Positions 1 to 5,371 are shown, numbered from the stretch's first letter. The stretch is DNA of 5,388 nucleotides from Phycisphaerales bacterium (GCA_003153915.1 PMBX01000100.1:1-5388); one strand, 5' to 3'. Program-made: numbers and translations. The notes: generated by a model from the sequence alone, not told the origin.

Positions 1-403
1 TGCCGAACAGGTAGCTCATCAGGTCGGAGGCGTAACCGGGGGTCTTGGCGATAAACAGCACGCCGGCGGCCATGCCGATCGCCCAGATGGCGCTGATGAC
101 GGTGTCTTCCCGCTGCTTGTACCGCAGACCGACCACGCCGATAGCCAGCGCCGCGGCCAGCGCGACGACCGTCGCACCGTGCAGCGGATGCAGCCAGGTC
201 CAGCCGTGGACCTTGTTGAGGTACATCGCCGCTCCCATCCCGCCCAGTACGCAGTGGGAGATGCCGCCGGCGACGTAGGTGATCCGCCGGACGACTACGT
301 AGCTTCCGACCACCCCGCAGGCCACGGAGGCCAGCAGGCCAGTCGCCACGGCATATTGGAGGAAGGGGTAACGCCACAGGGCATGGAGGAACTCGCCGAT
401 CAC
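1..403 (-). CDS. znuB: Metal ABC transporter permease (ZnuB-like), 3' part missing
   Basis: Inner-membrane channel subunit of a zinc/manganese-type (ABC-3 family) importer. It would work with the ATPase and lipoprotein encoded just upstream. My translation of the minus strand from 403 gives 134 codons before the window edge, about half the usual ~270 residues. Visible family features are hydrophobic segments near residues 14-39, 76-93 and 103-119, the GGISHCVLGGMG loop (46-57, the family's 'GDALSH' region), REDTVISAIWAIGMAAG (98-114) and DLMSYLFG (127-134). The start is GTG at 403, with GGAGG seven bases upstream. The GTG overlaps the TGA of the ATPase gene by four bases (GTGA), which suggests translational coupling. 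No ATG lies in this frame near the start. Zinc rather than manganese is inferred from the His-rich loop of the binding protein. Confidence 0.9.
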   Translation of the reverse strand, partial: MIGEFLHALWRYPFLQYAVATGLLASVACGVVGSYVVVRRITYVAGGISHCVLGGMGAAMYLNKVHGWTWLHPLHGATVVALAAALAIGVVGLRYKQREDTVISAIWAIGMAAGVLFIAKTPGYASDLMSYLFG

Positions 404-1152
404 TTGCGGGCCTCCAGGCAATCGTGGCTGTGCTGTATCATCCGCACATCCTGGCCGTAAAGGTCGCGGATCAACTCACCGGTTAGTTGCGAGGTGGGAT
501 GCGCCGAGACGCGGTGGCGGACGCAGACGACGGTCTTGACGAACGGGGCGACAAAGCCCACGTCATGCGAGACGAGCACGATCGTCAGGCGCTTGTTCAA
601 CTCGGCAAGGAGGTCCTGGAACTCGCTTTCCACCTTGATGTCCAGGTTGGCCGTCGGCTCGTCCAGCAGCAGGAGTTCCGGTTCGCCAGCCAGGGCGCGG
701 GCGATGAGCACTCGCTGCCGCTGCCCGCCGGAAAGCGATGGGAAGGCCCTCTTTCGCAGGTCCATGCAGCCGACTTCTTCCAGGGCCTGCTCGGCCCAGC
801 GGCGGTCGCGGCGGCGATACGGGCCGAACAGGCCGGTCCGTCCCAGCCTGCCGGTCAGGGCCACATCCATGGCGCTGACAGGAAACTTCGGATCAAACTG
901 CGATTGTTGCGGGACGTAACCAACCCGCCGTCGGACCAACTCGGGATTGTCCCCCAGGACGCGGACGCTGCCCTGTTGTGGCGCAAGCAGGCCCAGCATG
1001 AGCTTCAACAACGTGGTCTTGCCCCCGCCGTTTGGCCCCACTACGCAGGCGAAATCGCCCGTGGGAATACCGAGATTGACGTCCTCCAGGACGGGCGGTC
1101 CGTCGTAGGAAAACCATACATCGTTGAGTTCAATCGCGTACGGCTGGGGCAT
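400..1152 (-). CDS. znuC: Metal ABC transporter ATP-binding protein (ZnuC-like)
   Basis: Cytoplasmic nucleotide-binding subunit that powers metal import through the ZnuB-like permease. At 250 residues it has the usual length and all ABC motifs: Walker A GPNGGGKT (39-46), Q-loop YVPQQ (79-83), signature LSGGQ (140-144), Walker B LLLLDEP (160-166, catalytic Glu165), D-loop ANLD (168-171) and H-loop His196. The segment DPKFPVSAMDVALTGRLG after the Q-loop is typical of the zinc/manganese (ZnuC/MntB) subfamily. The start is ATG at 1152, with GGGAG about six bases upstream. The gap to the upstream binding-protein gene is 51 bases, so the genes are probably co-transcribed. The last codons overlap the permease start. 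The exact metal cannot be read from this subunit. Confidence 0.95.
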   Translation of the reverse strand: MPQPYAIELNDVWFSYDGPPVLEDVNLGIPTGDFACVVGPNGGGKTTLLKLMLGLLAPQQGSVRVLGDNPELVRRRVGYVPQQSQFDPKFPVSAMDVALTGRLGRTGLFGPYRRRDRRWAEQALEEVGCMDLRKRAFPSLSGGQRQRVLIARALAGEPELLLLDEPTANLDIKVESEFQDLLAELNKRLTIVLVSHDVGFVAPFVKTVVCVRHRVSAHPTSQLTGELIRDLYGQDVRMIQHSHDCLEARK

Positions 1153-1203
1153 CCGATACTCCCGTTTCCTTGCCCGACCACCGGTAGGATAGGCTCACGG
1201 GAC

Positions 1204-2133
1204 TCACTTGCCAAGGGCTTGTTCGATTTGCTCGGCCATGCGGCCCATGCCTGCCAGGTAATCGGCGGGTAGATCGTCCATGGCCACCACCGCCCCGCCG
1301 ATCTGCTCGGCGATGGATCGGGCGGTTTTGTCCGAAAATTGCGGCTGGACAAAGATGACCTTGACGCCCTGGCTGCGTGCGCGGTCGAGCAACGCGGCGA
1401 CCTGGCGCGGGCCGGGCTCCTTGCCACCGGTCTCGACGGCGACTTGACGCAGACCATAGGCGGCGGCGAAATACCCAAATGCCGGGTGATACACGAAGAA
1501 CTCCCCGCCCTTCAGCGGCGCCAGCGCCTTGGAGAGGCGCTGGTCGAGTTGATCCAGATCGTCTTGGAAGGCCCGGAGATTGGCGCGGTACTTTTCCCCT
1601 GCGGCTGGGTCCATCTCCACCAGGGCGCGGCAGATCGTCTCGGCCTGTATCTTGACCAATTTGGGGTCCAGCCAGATGTGCGGGTCCTTGTCGCCGTGGG
1701 CGTGCTCATCGTGGGCAAGCAAGCCATCGGCGTGTTCCGCCTGGCCGTCGTGCTCGGCGTCTTCATCGGCCATCGGCAACAGGGTAATGCCCTCGGTGGT
1801 ATCGACGACGCGGAGATTTTTATTGATCGAGGCGAGTTTGGCGAGCAATGGCGGTTCAAACGGCATGGCGATGCGGAAATACACAGCCGCATCCGACAGG
1901 GCGGCCATCTGCTGGGGCGTCGGTTCGAAGGTGTGCGGGTCCTGGCCGGGACCGACGAGCACCTCCACGTGGGCATCCGCCCCGGCGATTCGTTTCACGA
2001 AATACGCCTGCGGAAGGATGCTGACGGCCGCGCGGATCCGACTCGGCGCCGCCGGCGCGGAGGGCGATTCCTTGCGGCAGGACGAGATGGTTAAGGCCAA
2101 CAACACCGGAAAGGCCAATAGGATTCTGTACAT
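1204..2133 (-). CDS. znuA: Metal-binding lipoprotein of ABC transporter (ZnuA-like)
   Basis: Extracytoplasmic substrate-binding protein (cluster A-I / SBP family 9) that captures Zn2+ (or Mn2+) and delivers it to the permease. The 309 residues start with a lipoprotein signal: Arg3, a hydrophobic core (4-16), then lipobox ISSC with Cys19 as the lipidated residue. Likely metal ligands, in family order, are His67 (DPHTFEPTP), His152 (DPHIWLDP), His216 (VYHPAFGY) and Asp286 (MDDLP). Between the first two ligands lies an acidic, His-rich loop (about 123-150, with His128, 134, 141, 144 and 146), as found in zinc-specific members, so zinc is the better guess. The start is ATG at 2133. Its ribosome site, AAAGGA, is rather far away (10 bases). 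It is the first gene of the operon, preceded by a candidate promoter at 2214-2244. Confidence 0.93.
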   Translation of the reverse strand: MYRILLAFPVLLALTISSCRKESPSAPAAPSRIRAAVSILPQAYFVKRIAGADAHVEVLVGPGQDPHTFEPTPQQMAALSDAAVYFRIAMPFEPPLLAKLASINKNLRVVDTTEGITLLPMADEDAEHDGQAEHADGLLAHDEHAHGDKDPHIWLDPKLVKIQAETICRALVEMDPAAGEKYRANLRAFQDDLDQLDQRLSKALAPLKGGEFFVYHPAFGYFAAAYGLRQVAVETGGKEPGPRQVAALLDRARSQGVKVIFVQPQFSDKTARSIAEQIGGAVVAMDDLPADYLAGMGRMAEQIEQALGK

Positions 2134-2213
2134 GGCGGCGACATCCTTTCAGATGAATACACACGTATAGCAACCAAACCCGGAGGCAATACGCAGTCAG
2201 GCCTTCGTCAATC

Positions 2214-2244
2214 ATTATAACGGTGGAATTGGACACACTGTAAA
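2214..2244 (-). promoter_or_regulatory. Candidate sigma70-type promoter of the metal-uptake operon
   Basis: On the minus strand, a perfect -10 box TATAAT (2219-2214) lies 19 bases downstream of TTTACA (2244-2239), a 5/6 match to TTGACA. The spacer is longer than the ideal 17. Transcription would begin near 2207, giving a leader of about 70 bases before the ATG at 2133. The sequence around the -10, TTATAATGATT, is AT-rich and contains a short dyad (AATGATT), so a Zur/Fur-type repressor could sit here. The symmetry is too weak to call an operator. Confidence 0.5.
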
Positions 2245-2318
2245 TGTGGATCGCCGATCAGCCCCTGCGATTCATTGGTAATCGGTTCGACTTCGCTTAC
2301 CGTTTCCGGTATTCCGGC

Positions 2319-3125
2319 CTATGGAGTGGTTTGCTCGGAGGAGGCGTTGGGGGTGGATTCGTCGGGGCGAGGCGACTGGGAATCCTGGGAAACCGGTTTG
2401 CTCATGTCGAGGGTAATCACCTTGCCGTCCACTTCCAACTGAACCTGGCAGGATCCAATCTTCACCACCTTGGCGATGTTGATAGTTTGCCCCTCGTAGG
2501 CTCGCTGACCGTTGATGATGGCCACGCGCCCATCGGGGCCTTCCATGATGCCGGTAAGCCTGAATCCCCCGGTTCCGTTCCCCTCGCCGGATGCGGCGAC
2601 CGGTTGTATCGTCAAGCCGTCACCACCGTGGGAGTCACCGAGGGCGCCTTGCAGGGAGTTGGGATAGATAAGGCAGGAGTCGATGTCGTAATACCACCCC
2701 GTCGTTCCGTCGCGCGGAGGCAGAGACGTCCAGCCGAACTTGATTGTCCCCCGGATCCCGCGGGGGCTGAAGGGATTTTCCGGCCATTCCACCAGGTACG
2801 GCCCGCAAGTCCCATACGTGGCCAACTGGCCGCCGGGGAAGGTCCGCCCCGTCAGGCGGTCGATGAAATGCTCAGGGTCCATCTCTCCCCCTTCTTTGAG
2901 ATGCGGTCCGCGACCATTGTGTTCGTTGCGATAAACCTCGATCTGCGAACGGATGGTCCGCAGGTCCTTAAGCAAGCTTGATTCCTTGGCATTTTGCGAG
3001 GCACTGAGGAGCTGGGGCATCACGATCATTGCGATGGTGGCCAGCATCAGGGTCACGATGACCAGTTCAATAAGCGCGAAGGCACGCCGGCCCCTCGGCG
3101 GGACCCAAGAACATACGTGAAACAT
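2319..3125 (-). CDS. GspG-like pseudopilin with C-terminal GspB-like domain
   Basis: Probable type II secretion/type IV pilus-like pseudopilin. From ATG 3125 it has 268 residues. A basic leader ending in RGRRA (11-15) precedes FALIELVIV and a hydrophobic helix (16-40). Cleavage would fall after Ala15, with the conserved +5 Glu at 20. An amphipathic stretch follows (about 52-66), then HNGRGP (69-74) and GspG-like signatures GPYL..WPENPF (108-119) and GWYYD (143-147). Cys107 and Cys151 could pair. A Gly-rich linker leads to a GspB/PilP-like domain (188-241), the paralogue of the C-terminus of the upstream gene's product, and then a Ser/Pro/Gln-rich tail (242-268). Start choice: ATG 3125 has GAGGA eight bases upstream and gives a normal 15-residue leader. 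ATG 3176 (or GTG 3179) overlaps the previous stop but lacks a well-placed ribosome site and would give a 32-33 residue leader. It is the last gene of a three-gene operon. Confidence 0.85.
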   Translation of the reverse strand: MFHVCSWVPPRGRRAFALIELVIVTLMLATIAMIVMPQLLSASQNAKESSLLKDLRTIRSQIEVYRNEHNGRGPHLKEGGEMDPEHFIDRLTGRTFPGGQLATYGTCGPYLVEWPENPFSPRGIRGTIKFGWTSLPPRDGTTGWYYDIDSCLIYPNSLQGALGDSHGGDGLTIQPVAASGEGNGTGGFRLTGIMEGPDGRVAIINGQRAYEGQTINIAKVVKIGSCQVQLEVDGKVITLDMSKPVSQDSQSPRPDESTPNASSEQTTP

Positions 3126-3132
3126 GTGCGAT

Positions 3133-3138
3133 TTCCTC
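3133..3138 (-). promoter_or_regulatory. Ribosome binding site deciding the pseudopilin start
   Basis: GAGGAA on the minus strand lies about eight bases upstream of ATG 3125. The competing ATG at 3176 overlaps the upstream stop codon but has no purine-rich site at the right distance; the nearest, GGAAGG, is about 16 bases away. This, with the leader length, favours the inner start. Confidence 0.55.
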
Positions 3139-3175
3139 GCGGTCACGCTCGTGTCTGTCTTGGTTTGGTAATCCA

Positions 3176-3859
3176 TCACATCCGCAAGACGACCTTCCGG
3201 TCGCCTACCTGAAGTTCGACGGCATGGTGAAGCACTCGGATCAGCCTGGCGCCGCCGATGGTCCCGCCGACTTGCAACATCTGTCCGTTGATCAGGGCCG
3301 CGTCCCCTTCCGGACCGCTCATGATGCCGCTGAGGGTCAGTCCTGAAACGCCTTCCTTGTCGTCGCTCCTGGGCACCGCGTCGACGGACTGGTTGGCGAT
3401 CTTGCTGCCCTCCCCACCGGGGTTGTTCACCACGACAGGCTTGACAGGTTCGCCCTCAGCAGGCACAAGTGGTTGTCCGCTGGCGTGTGCTCCGGCGGCC
3501 AAGGTTTCTGCTGTTCCCGCCTGGGCCGGCTGAACATGCCCGGCTGCGTTGGCGGGGGCAGCCAGCGCCGCGTCGACTTGGGACCTTGCCGGATCAACAG
3601 CAACGGGCTGAATCTGGCCAGGTTCTTCAGCCACGGCGGCAACACCTGTTCGTGGCTCACTGGCAAACTTTCGCAGCAGGCCAACGCCCCCTACGACGGC
3701 GGCGGCCACCAGGAGGATCGTCAGGAACGCCGCCACAGCCGGACCTTTGCGCCTCGTCGCGCGCAGTGGGAGAGGCGGAGGCAGGACCTGGACGTTGGCG
3801 CCGGTTCGGTTGAGCTTATCGGCTTCGGCTCGCTTGAGGGCTTCTTGTATCAGGCTCAT
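3176..3859 (-). CDS. gspB: GspB-like type II secretion adaptor protein
   Basis: Likely bitopic inner-membrane protein of a type II secretion/pilus-like system. In known systems GspB partners the GspA/ExeA ATPase to help place the secretin in the outer envelope. The 227 residues comprise a short cytoplasmic start, MSLIQEALKRAEADK (1-15), typical of GspB-like proteins; a Pro-rich and basic stretch (27-38); one membrane helix (about 41-62); a low-complexity Ala/Pro/Gly/Val-rich linker (about 65-170) spanning the periplasm; and a C-terminal beta-rich domain (174-227) with SGIMSGPEG, ALINGQ, GG.I and VELQVGDRKVVL. That domain resembles T2SSB, with PilP/GspC-HR as relatives. A near-perfect ribosome site, AAGGAGG (3873-3867), lies seven bases before the ATG. 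The start codon shares one base with the stop of the ATPase gene (TAATG), so the pair is translationally coupled. Confidence 0.85.
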   Translation of the reverse strand: MSLIQEALKRAEADKLNRTGANVQVLPPPLPLRATRRKGPAVAAFLTILLVAAAVVGGVGLLRKFASEPRTGVAAVAEEPGQIQPVAVDPARSQVDAALAAPANAAGHVQPAQAGTAETLAAGAHASGQPLVPAEGEPVKPVVVNNPGGEGSKIANQSVDAVPRSDDKEGVSGLTLSGIMSGPEGDAALINGQMLQVGGTIGGARLIRVLHHAVELQVGDRKVVLRM

Positions 3860-4680
3860 TATGCGGCCTCCTTGAGTTCATCAATGGCCAGGCGGACCAG
3901 GTTGCGGTCGATGCGGGCGGTGCGATAAACGTACCCGGCCAGTAAAGCCTTGTCGCTGAGGGCATTGATCAGCCGTGGCGTACCGCGGGAGTAACGGTAT
4001 ATCTCGCGGACCGCGCCTCGGTCGAAGGTAAGTATGTTTTCCTGCTGTTGCGACGCTCCAGCCACCGCAAGACGATGGCGGATGTAGTCCTCGGTATCGT
4101 GGGCGGACATCGCCTCCAGGTGGAACCGCACGGTGATCCGCTGGGCGAGCTGCCGCAACGCCGGGCGGGCCAGCTTGTGTCCCAGTTCCGGCTGGCCCAC
4201 CAGTACGATCTGGAGCAACTTCTGCCGCTCGGTCTCCAGGTTGCTCAGCAGGCGGGCCATTTCCAGAGTCGCGGTGGGCATGTCCTGGGCCTCATCTATG
4301 ATGAGCACCGCGTCGTGGCCCTGTGAGTTGACCTTCAGCAGGAATTCGTTGAGGAGTTTCAGATAGCTCAGCCGGTCGCGCGACTTGGTGACGATGCCGA
4401 ACTCCTCAACCGTAGCGCGTAACAGTTGCGTCTCCGAGAGCATCGGATTGAGGATCAAGGCCGTGTGAATCTCCCCTCCAAGCTCCGCCAACAGGGCGCG
4501 GCAGAGCGTGGTCTTGCCCGAACCGACCTCCCCCGTCAGGCAGATAAAGCCCTTGCGCTGGCGAATACCGTACAGCAGGTGGTTCATCGCCTCGCGATGC
4601 TGGCTGGTCAGGTAGAGGTATCGAGGGTCGGGCGTGATGCTGAACGGCTCTTCCGACAGGTGGAAGTAGTCCTTGTACAT
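3859..4680 (-). CDS. ExeA/GspA-type AAA+ ATPase (short form)
   Basis: Putative secretion ATPase. The N-terminus MYKDYFHLSEEPFSITPDPRY is the hallmark of the ExeA/GspA family. Walker A is GEVGSGKT (50-57). Walker B is AVLIIDEAQDM (124-134, with Asp129 and Glu130). LLSNLET (144-150) and LVGQPEL (160-166) are typical of the family. Arginines in LRQLAQRI (175-182) and GTPRLIN (233-239, sensor-2-like) complete the AAA+ core. The 273-residue chain ends at the lid domain. It lacks the transmembrane segment and peptidoglycan-binding domain of full-length ExeA (~550 residues), so periplasmic anchoring would have to come from the GspB-like partner. An alternative is the PEP-CTERM/exosortase-locus ATPase subfamily, which has this short length, but the neighbouring GspB-like and pseudopilin genes favour a secretion/pilus role. 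The start is ATG 4680, with AGAGG eight bases upstream. It is the first gene of the operon; I found no convincing minus-strand promoter. Confidence 0.88.
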   Translation of the reverse strand: MYKDYFHLSEEPFSITPDPRYLYLTSQHREAMNHLLYGIRQRKGFICLTGEVGSGKTTLCRALLAELGGEIHTALILNPMLSETQLLRATVEEFGIVTKSRDRLSYLKLLNEFLLKVNSQGHDAVLIIDEAQDMPTATLEMARLLSNLETERQKLLQIVLVGQPELGHKLARPALRQLAQRITVRFHLEAMSAHDTEDYIRHRLAVAGASQQQENILTFDRGAVREIYRYSRGTPRLINALSDKALLAGYVYRTARIDRNLVRLAIDELKEAA

Positions 4681-4795
4681 AACTGGAACCTCTTGTATTT
4701 ACTGCCGTTGCATCTTCATTTTCCCGTCGCTGGCGCGGTCCGCCCACCCCTCCGCATGAATCTTCGGCAAGCGGCAAGGGCCACTTAATCAGCAA

Positions 4796-4824
4796 AATCC
4801 GCGGATTCCGCATATCCGGAGATG
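4796..4824. repeat. Cluster of short overlapping palindromes in the divergent region
   Basis: Three dyads are packed into 29 bases. AATCCG/CGGATT is a perfect 12-base palindrome (4796-4807). GCGGA-T-TCCGC has perfect 5-base arms (4801-4811) and overlaps it. CATATCCGGAGATG (4811-4824) is symmetric except for one pair. The region sits about 115-145 bases upstream of the ATPase start and just upstream of the candidate rightward promoter. The dyads look like protein-binding sites, but no factor can be named. Confidence 0.45.
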
Positions 4825-4843
4825 TGGAAAATCGTCGCGGTAA

Positions 4844-4859
4844 TTTGCCCGTGGGCAAA
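4844..4859. promoter_or_regulatory. Perfect palindrome, candidate operator
   Basis: TTTGCCC-GT-GGGCAAA has two perfect 7-base arms around a 2-base centre. It covers the -35 element of the candidate promoter of the downstream small gene, the position expected of a repressor site. It also lies between the two divergent transcription units and could affect both. There is no T-run, so it is not a terminator. Confidence 0.5.
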
Positions 4860-4873
4860 GTGAATGCTATGTT
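4845..4873 (+). promoter_or_regulatory. Candidate promoter of the small plus-strand gene
   Basis: TTGCCC (4845-4850, 4/6 match to TTGACA) is separated by exactly 17 bases from TATGTT (4868-4873, 4/6 match to TATAAT). The -10 is preceded by TGC, an extended -10 feature. Transcription would start near 4880, leaving a leader of about 85 bases before ATG 4966. Each box is individually weak; the spacing and the extended -10 support the call. Confidence 0.4.
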
Positions 4874-4965
4874 CTCAATAGGCAGGCATGGTAAGCGGTA
4901 AAACCAGCCTGTCGGAGGTTGTACGGGTAGGTAGGCTCGATTCGCGAGGCATTGGAGTGGGTATC

Positions 4966-5217
4966 ATGAGGAAGCTTTTCGTACTAATACTGCTAGCCGG
5001 AGCGTTCTTCTGGGGATACCAGACCGGGCGCAGGCCCGGCAGTCCCGACCTTATCCCCATCGCGCAGGACACATATAACCAGACGGCGGACATCTGCAAA
5101 CGCGTAGCTGCCGTCGGACATGAAGTGGCCAGTTATCTACCAGCCGCCAAGGAGCTGGCGTTGAGTCAAACCGATAAGAACAACGCCGCCGACCCCAAGA
5201 AAGCACCGGCAAAATAA
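4966..5217 (+). CDS. Small membrane-anchored or exported protein, function unknown
   Basis: I do not recognise this gene. The 83-residue product begins MRKLFVLILLAGAFFWGYQTG, a basic start followed by a hydrophobic helix (4-17). It is either an uncleaved membrane anchor or a signal peptide; there is no lipobox. The rest (about 28-66) looks helical and amphipathic, with one Cys (44). The tail is polar, rich in Lys, Ala and Pro (67-83). GGAG lies eight bases upstream of ATG 4966. The same frame opens at ATG 4888, but the extra 26 residues would bury the signal-like start internally, so the inner ATG is preferred. It is transcribed divergently from the secretion operon, stands alone and is followed by its own terminator. 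A link to the secretion genes through the shared control region is possible but only inferred. Confidence 0.7.
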   Translation: MRKLFVLILLAGAFFWGYQTGRRPGSPDLIPIAQDTYNQTADICKRVAAVGHEVASYLPAAKELALSQTDKNNAADPKKAPAK

Positions 5218-5239
5218 ACCGTCTCCATCGTTCTTCATG

Positions 5240-5262
5240 GGTCGTGCCTTGTGGGCACGGCC
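5240..5262 (+). other. Hairpin upstream of the terminator
   Basis: The sequence can fold as a 9-base-pair stem (5240-5248 with 5254-5262, including one G-T wobble) closed by the loop TTGTG. It begins 23 bases after the stop codon of the small gene. Its right arm, GGGCACGGC (5253-5261), is also perfectly complementary to GCCGTGCCC (5275-5283) in the left arm of the following terminator. Confidence 0.55.
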
Positions 5263-5273
5263 GAACCCCAGAC

Positions 5274-5308
5274 AGCCGTGCCCGTCGCTAGCGGGTGCGG
5301 CTTTTTTT
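5274..5308 (+). terminator. Intrinsic (Rho-independent) terminator
   Basis: An 11-base-pair stem, AGCCGTGCCCG paired with CGGGTGCGGCT (two adjacent G-T wobbles), encloses a 7-base loop TCGCTAG. It is followed by seven Ts (5302-5308). The T-run is only on the plus side, so it ends transcripts of the small gene and is not bidirectional. Confidence 0.8.
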
Positions 5309-5325
5309 CTGCCCATCGCAGCCCA

Positions 5326-5340
5326 ACCGTGCGGCACGGT
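5326..5340. repeat. Perfect palindrome ACCGTGC-G-GCACGGT
   Basis: Two perfect 7-base arms surround a single G. As RNA it could form a 6-base-pair stem with a CGG loop, but no T-run follows. The GCACGG core is shared with the two hairpins just upstream. It lies 5-7 bases before the first of two TTGACA boxes, so an operator for a gene beyond the right edge is possible. Confidence 0.4.
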
Positions 5341-5344
5341 AACA

Positions 5345-5371
5345 GATTGACAGCCCCGAAGCCGATTGACA
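5345..5371 (+). promoter_or_regulatory. Direct repeat GATTGACA, possible -35 box of an off-window gene
   Basis: GATTGACA occurs at 5345-5352 and again at 5364-5371, 19 bases apart. Each copy contains a perfect -35 hexamer TTGACA. For the first copy, the sequence 17 bases downstream is not a -10 box. For the second copy, a -10 box at ideal spacing would begin at 5389, just past the window. The call is therefore half a promoter at best. Confidence 0.3.

Noticed and set aside
487..1272. Plus-strand open frame of 261 codons opposite the ATPase gene
   Set aside because: The minus strand here carries every ABC ATPase motif in order. The plus frame gives composition-biased sequence without motifs.
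1339..2094. Plus-strand open frame of 251 codons opposite the binding-protein gene
   Set aside because: It is a shadow of znuA; it shows no domain and crosses the codons for the His-rich loop.
2298..2311. Small hairpin (5-base-pair stem, GAAA tetraloop on the minus strand) after the pseudopilin gene
   Set aside because: The stem is short and no T-run follows on the minus strand, so it does not qualify as an intrinsic terminator. The remainder of 2245-2318 shows nothing further.
2244..2981. Long plus-strand open frame (245 codons) opposite the pseudopilin gene
   Set aside because: It lies entirely antisense to a gene with clear pilin and GspB-like motifs, has no recognisable domain, and is the open frame expected opposite GC-rich coding DNA.
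4765..4792. Sigma54-like promoter (TGGCCC...TTGC) on the minus strand upstream of the ATPase, and a tandem CGGCAAG repeat
   Set aside because: The GG and GC dinucleotides are two bases too far apart for the -24/-12 consensus; the tandem is only two 7-base units.
4406..4858. Minus-strand frame running into the divergent control region
   Set aside because: It overlaps the ExeA-like gene in another frame and its upstream part has no coding character; the ATPase frame has all the motifs.
4880..4965. Possible riboswitch in the leader of the small gene
   Set aside because: I looked for c-di-GMP-type and other conserved cores in this ~85-base leader and found only short, weak stems (such as CTCG/CGAG) without a known consensus.
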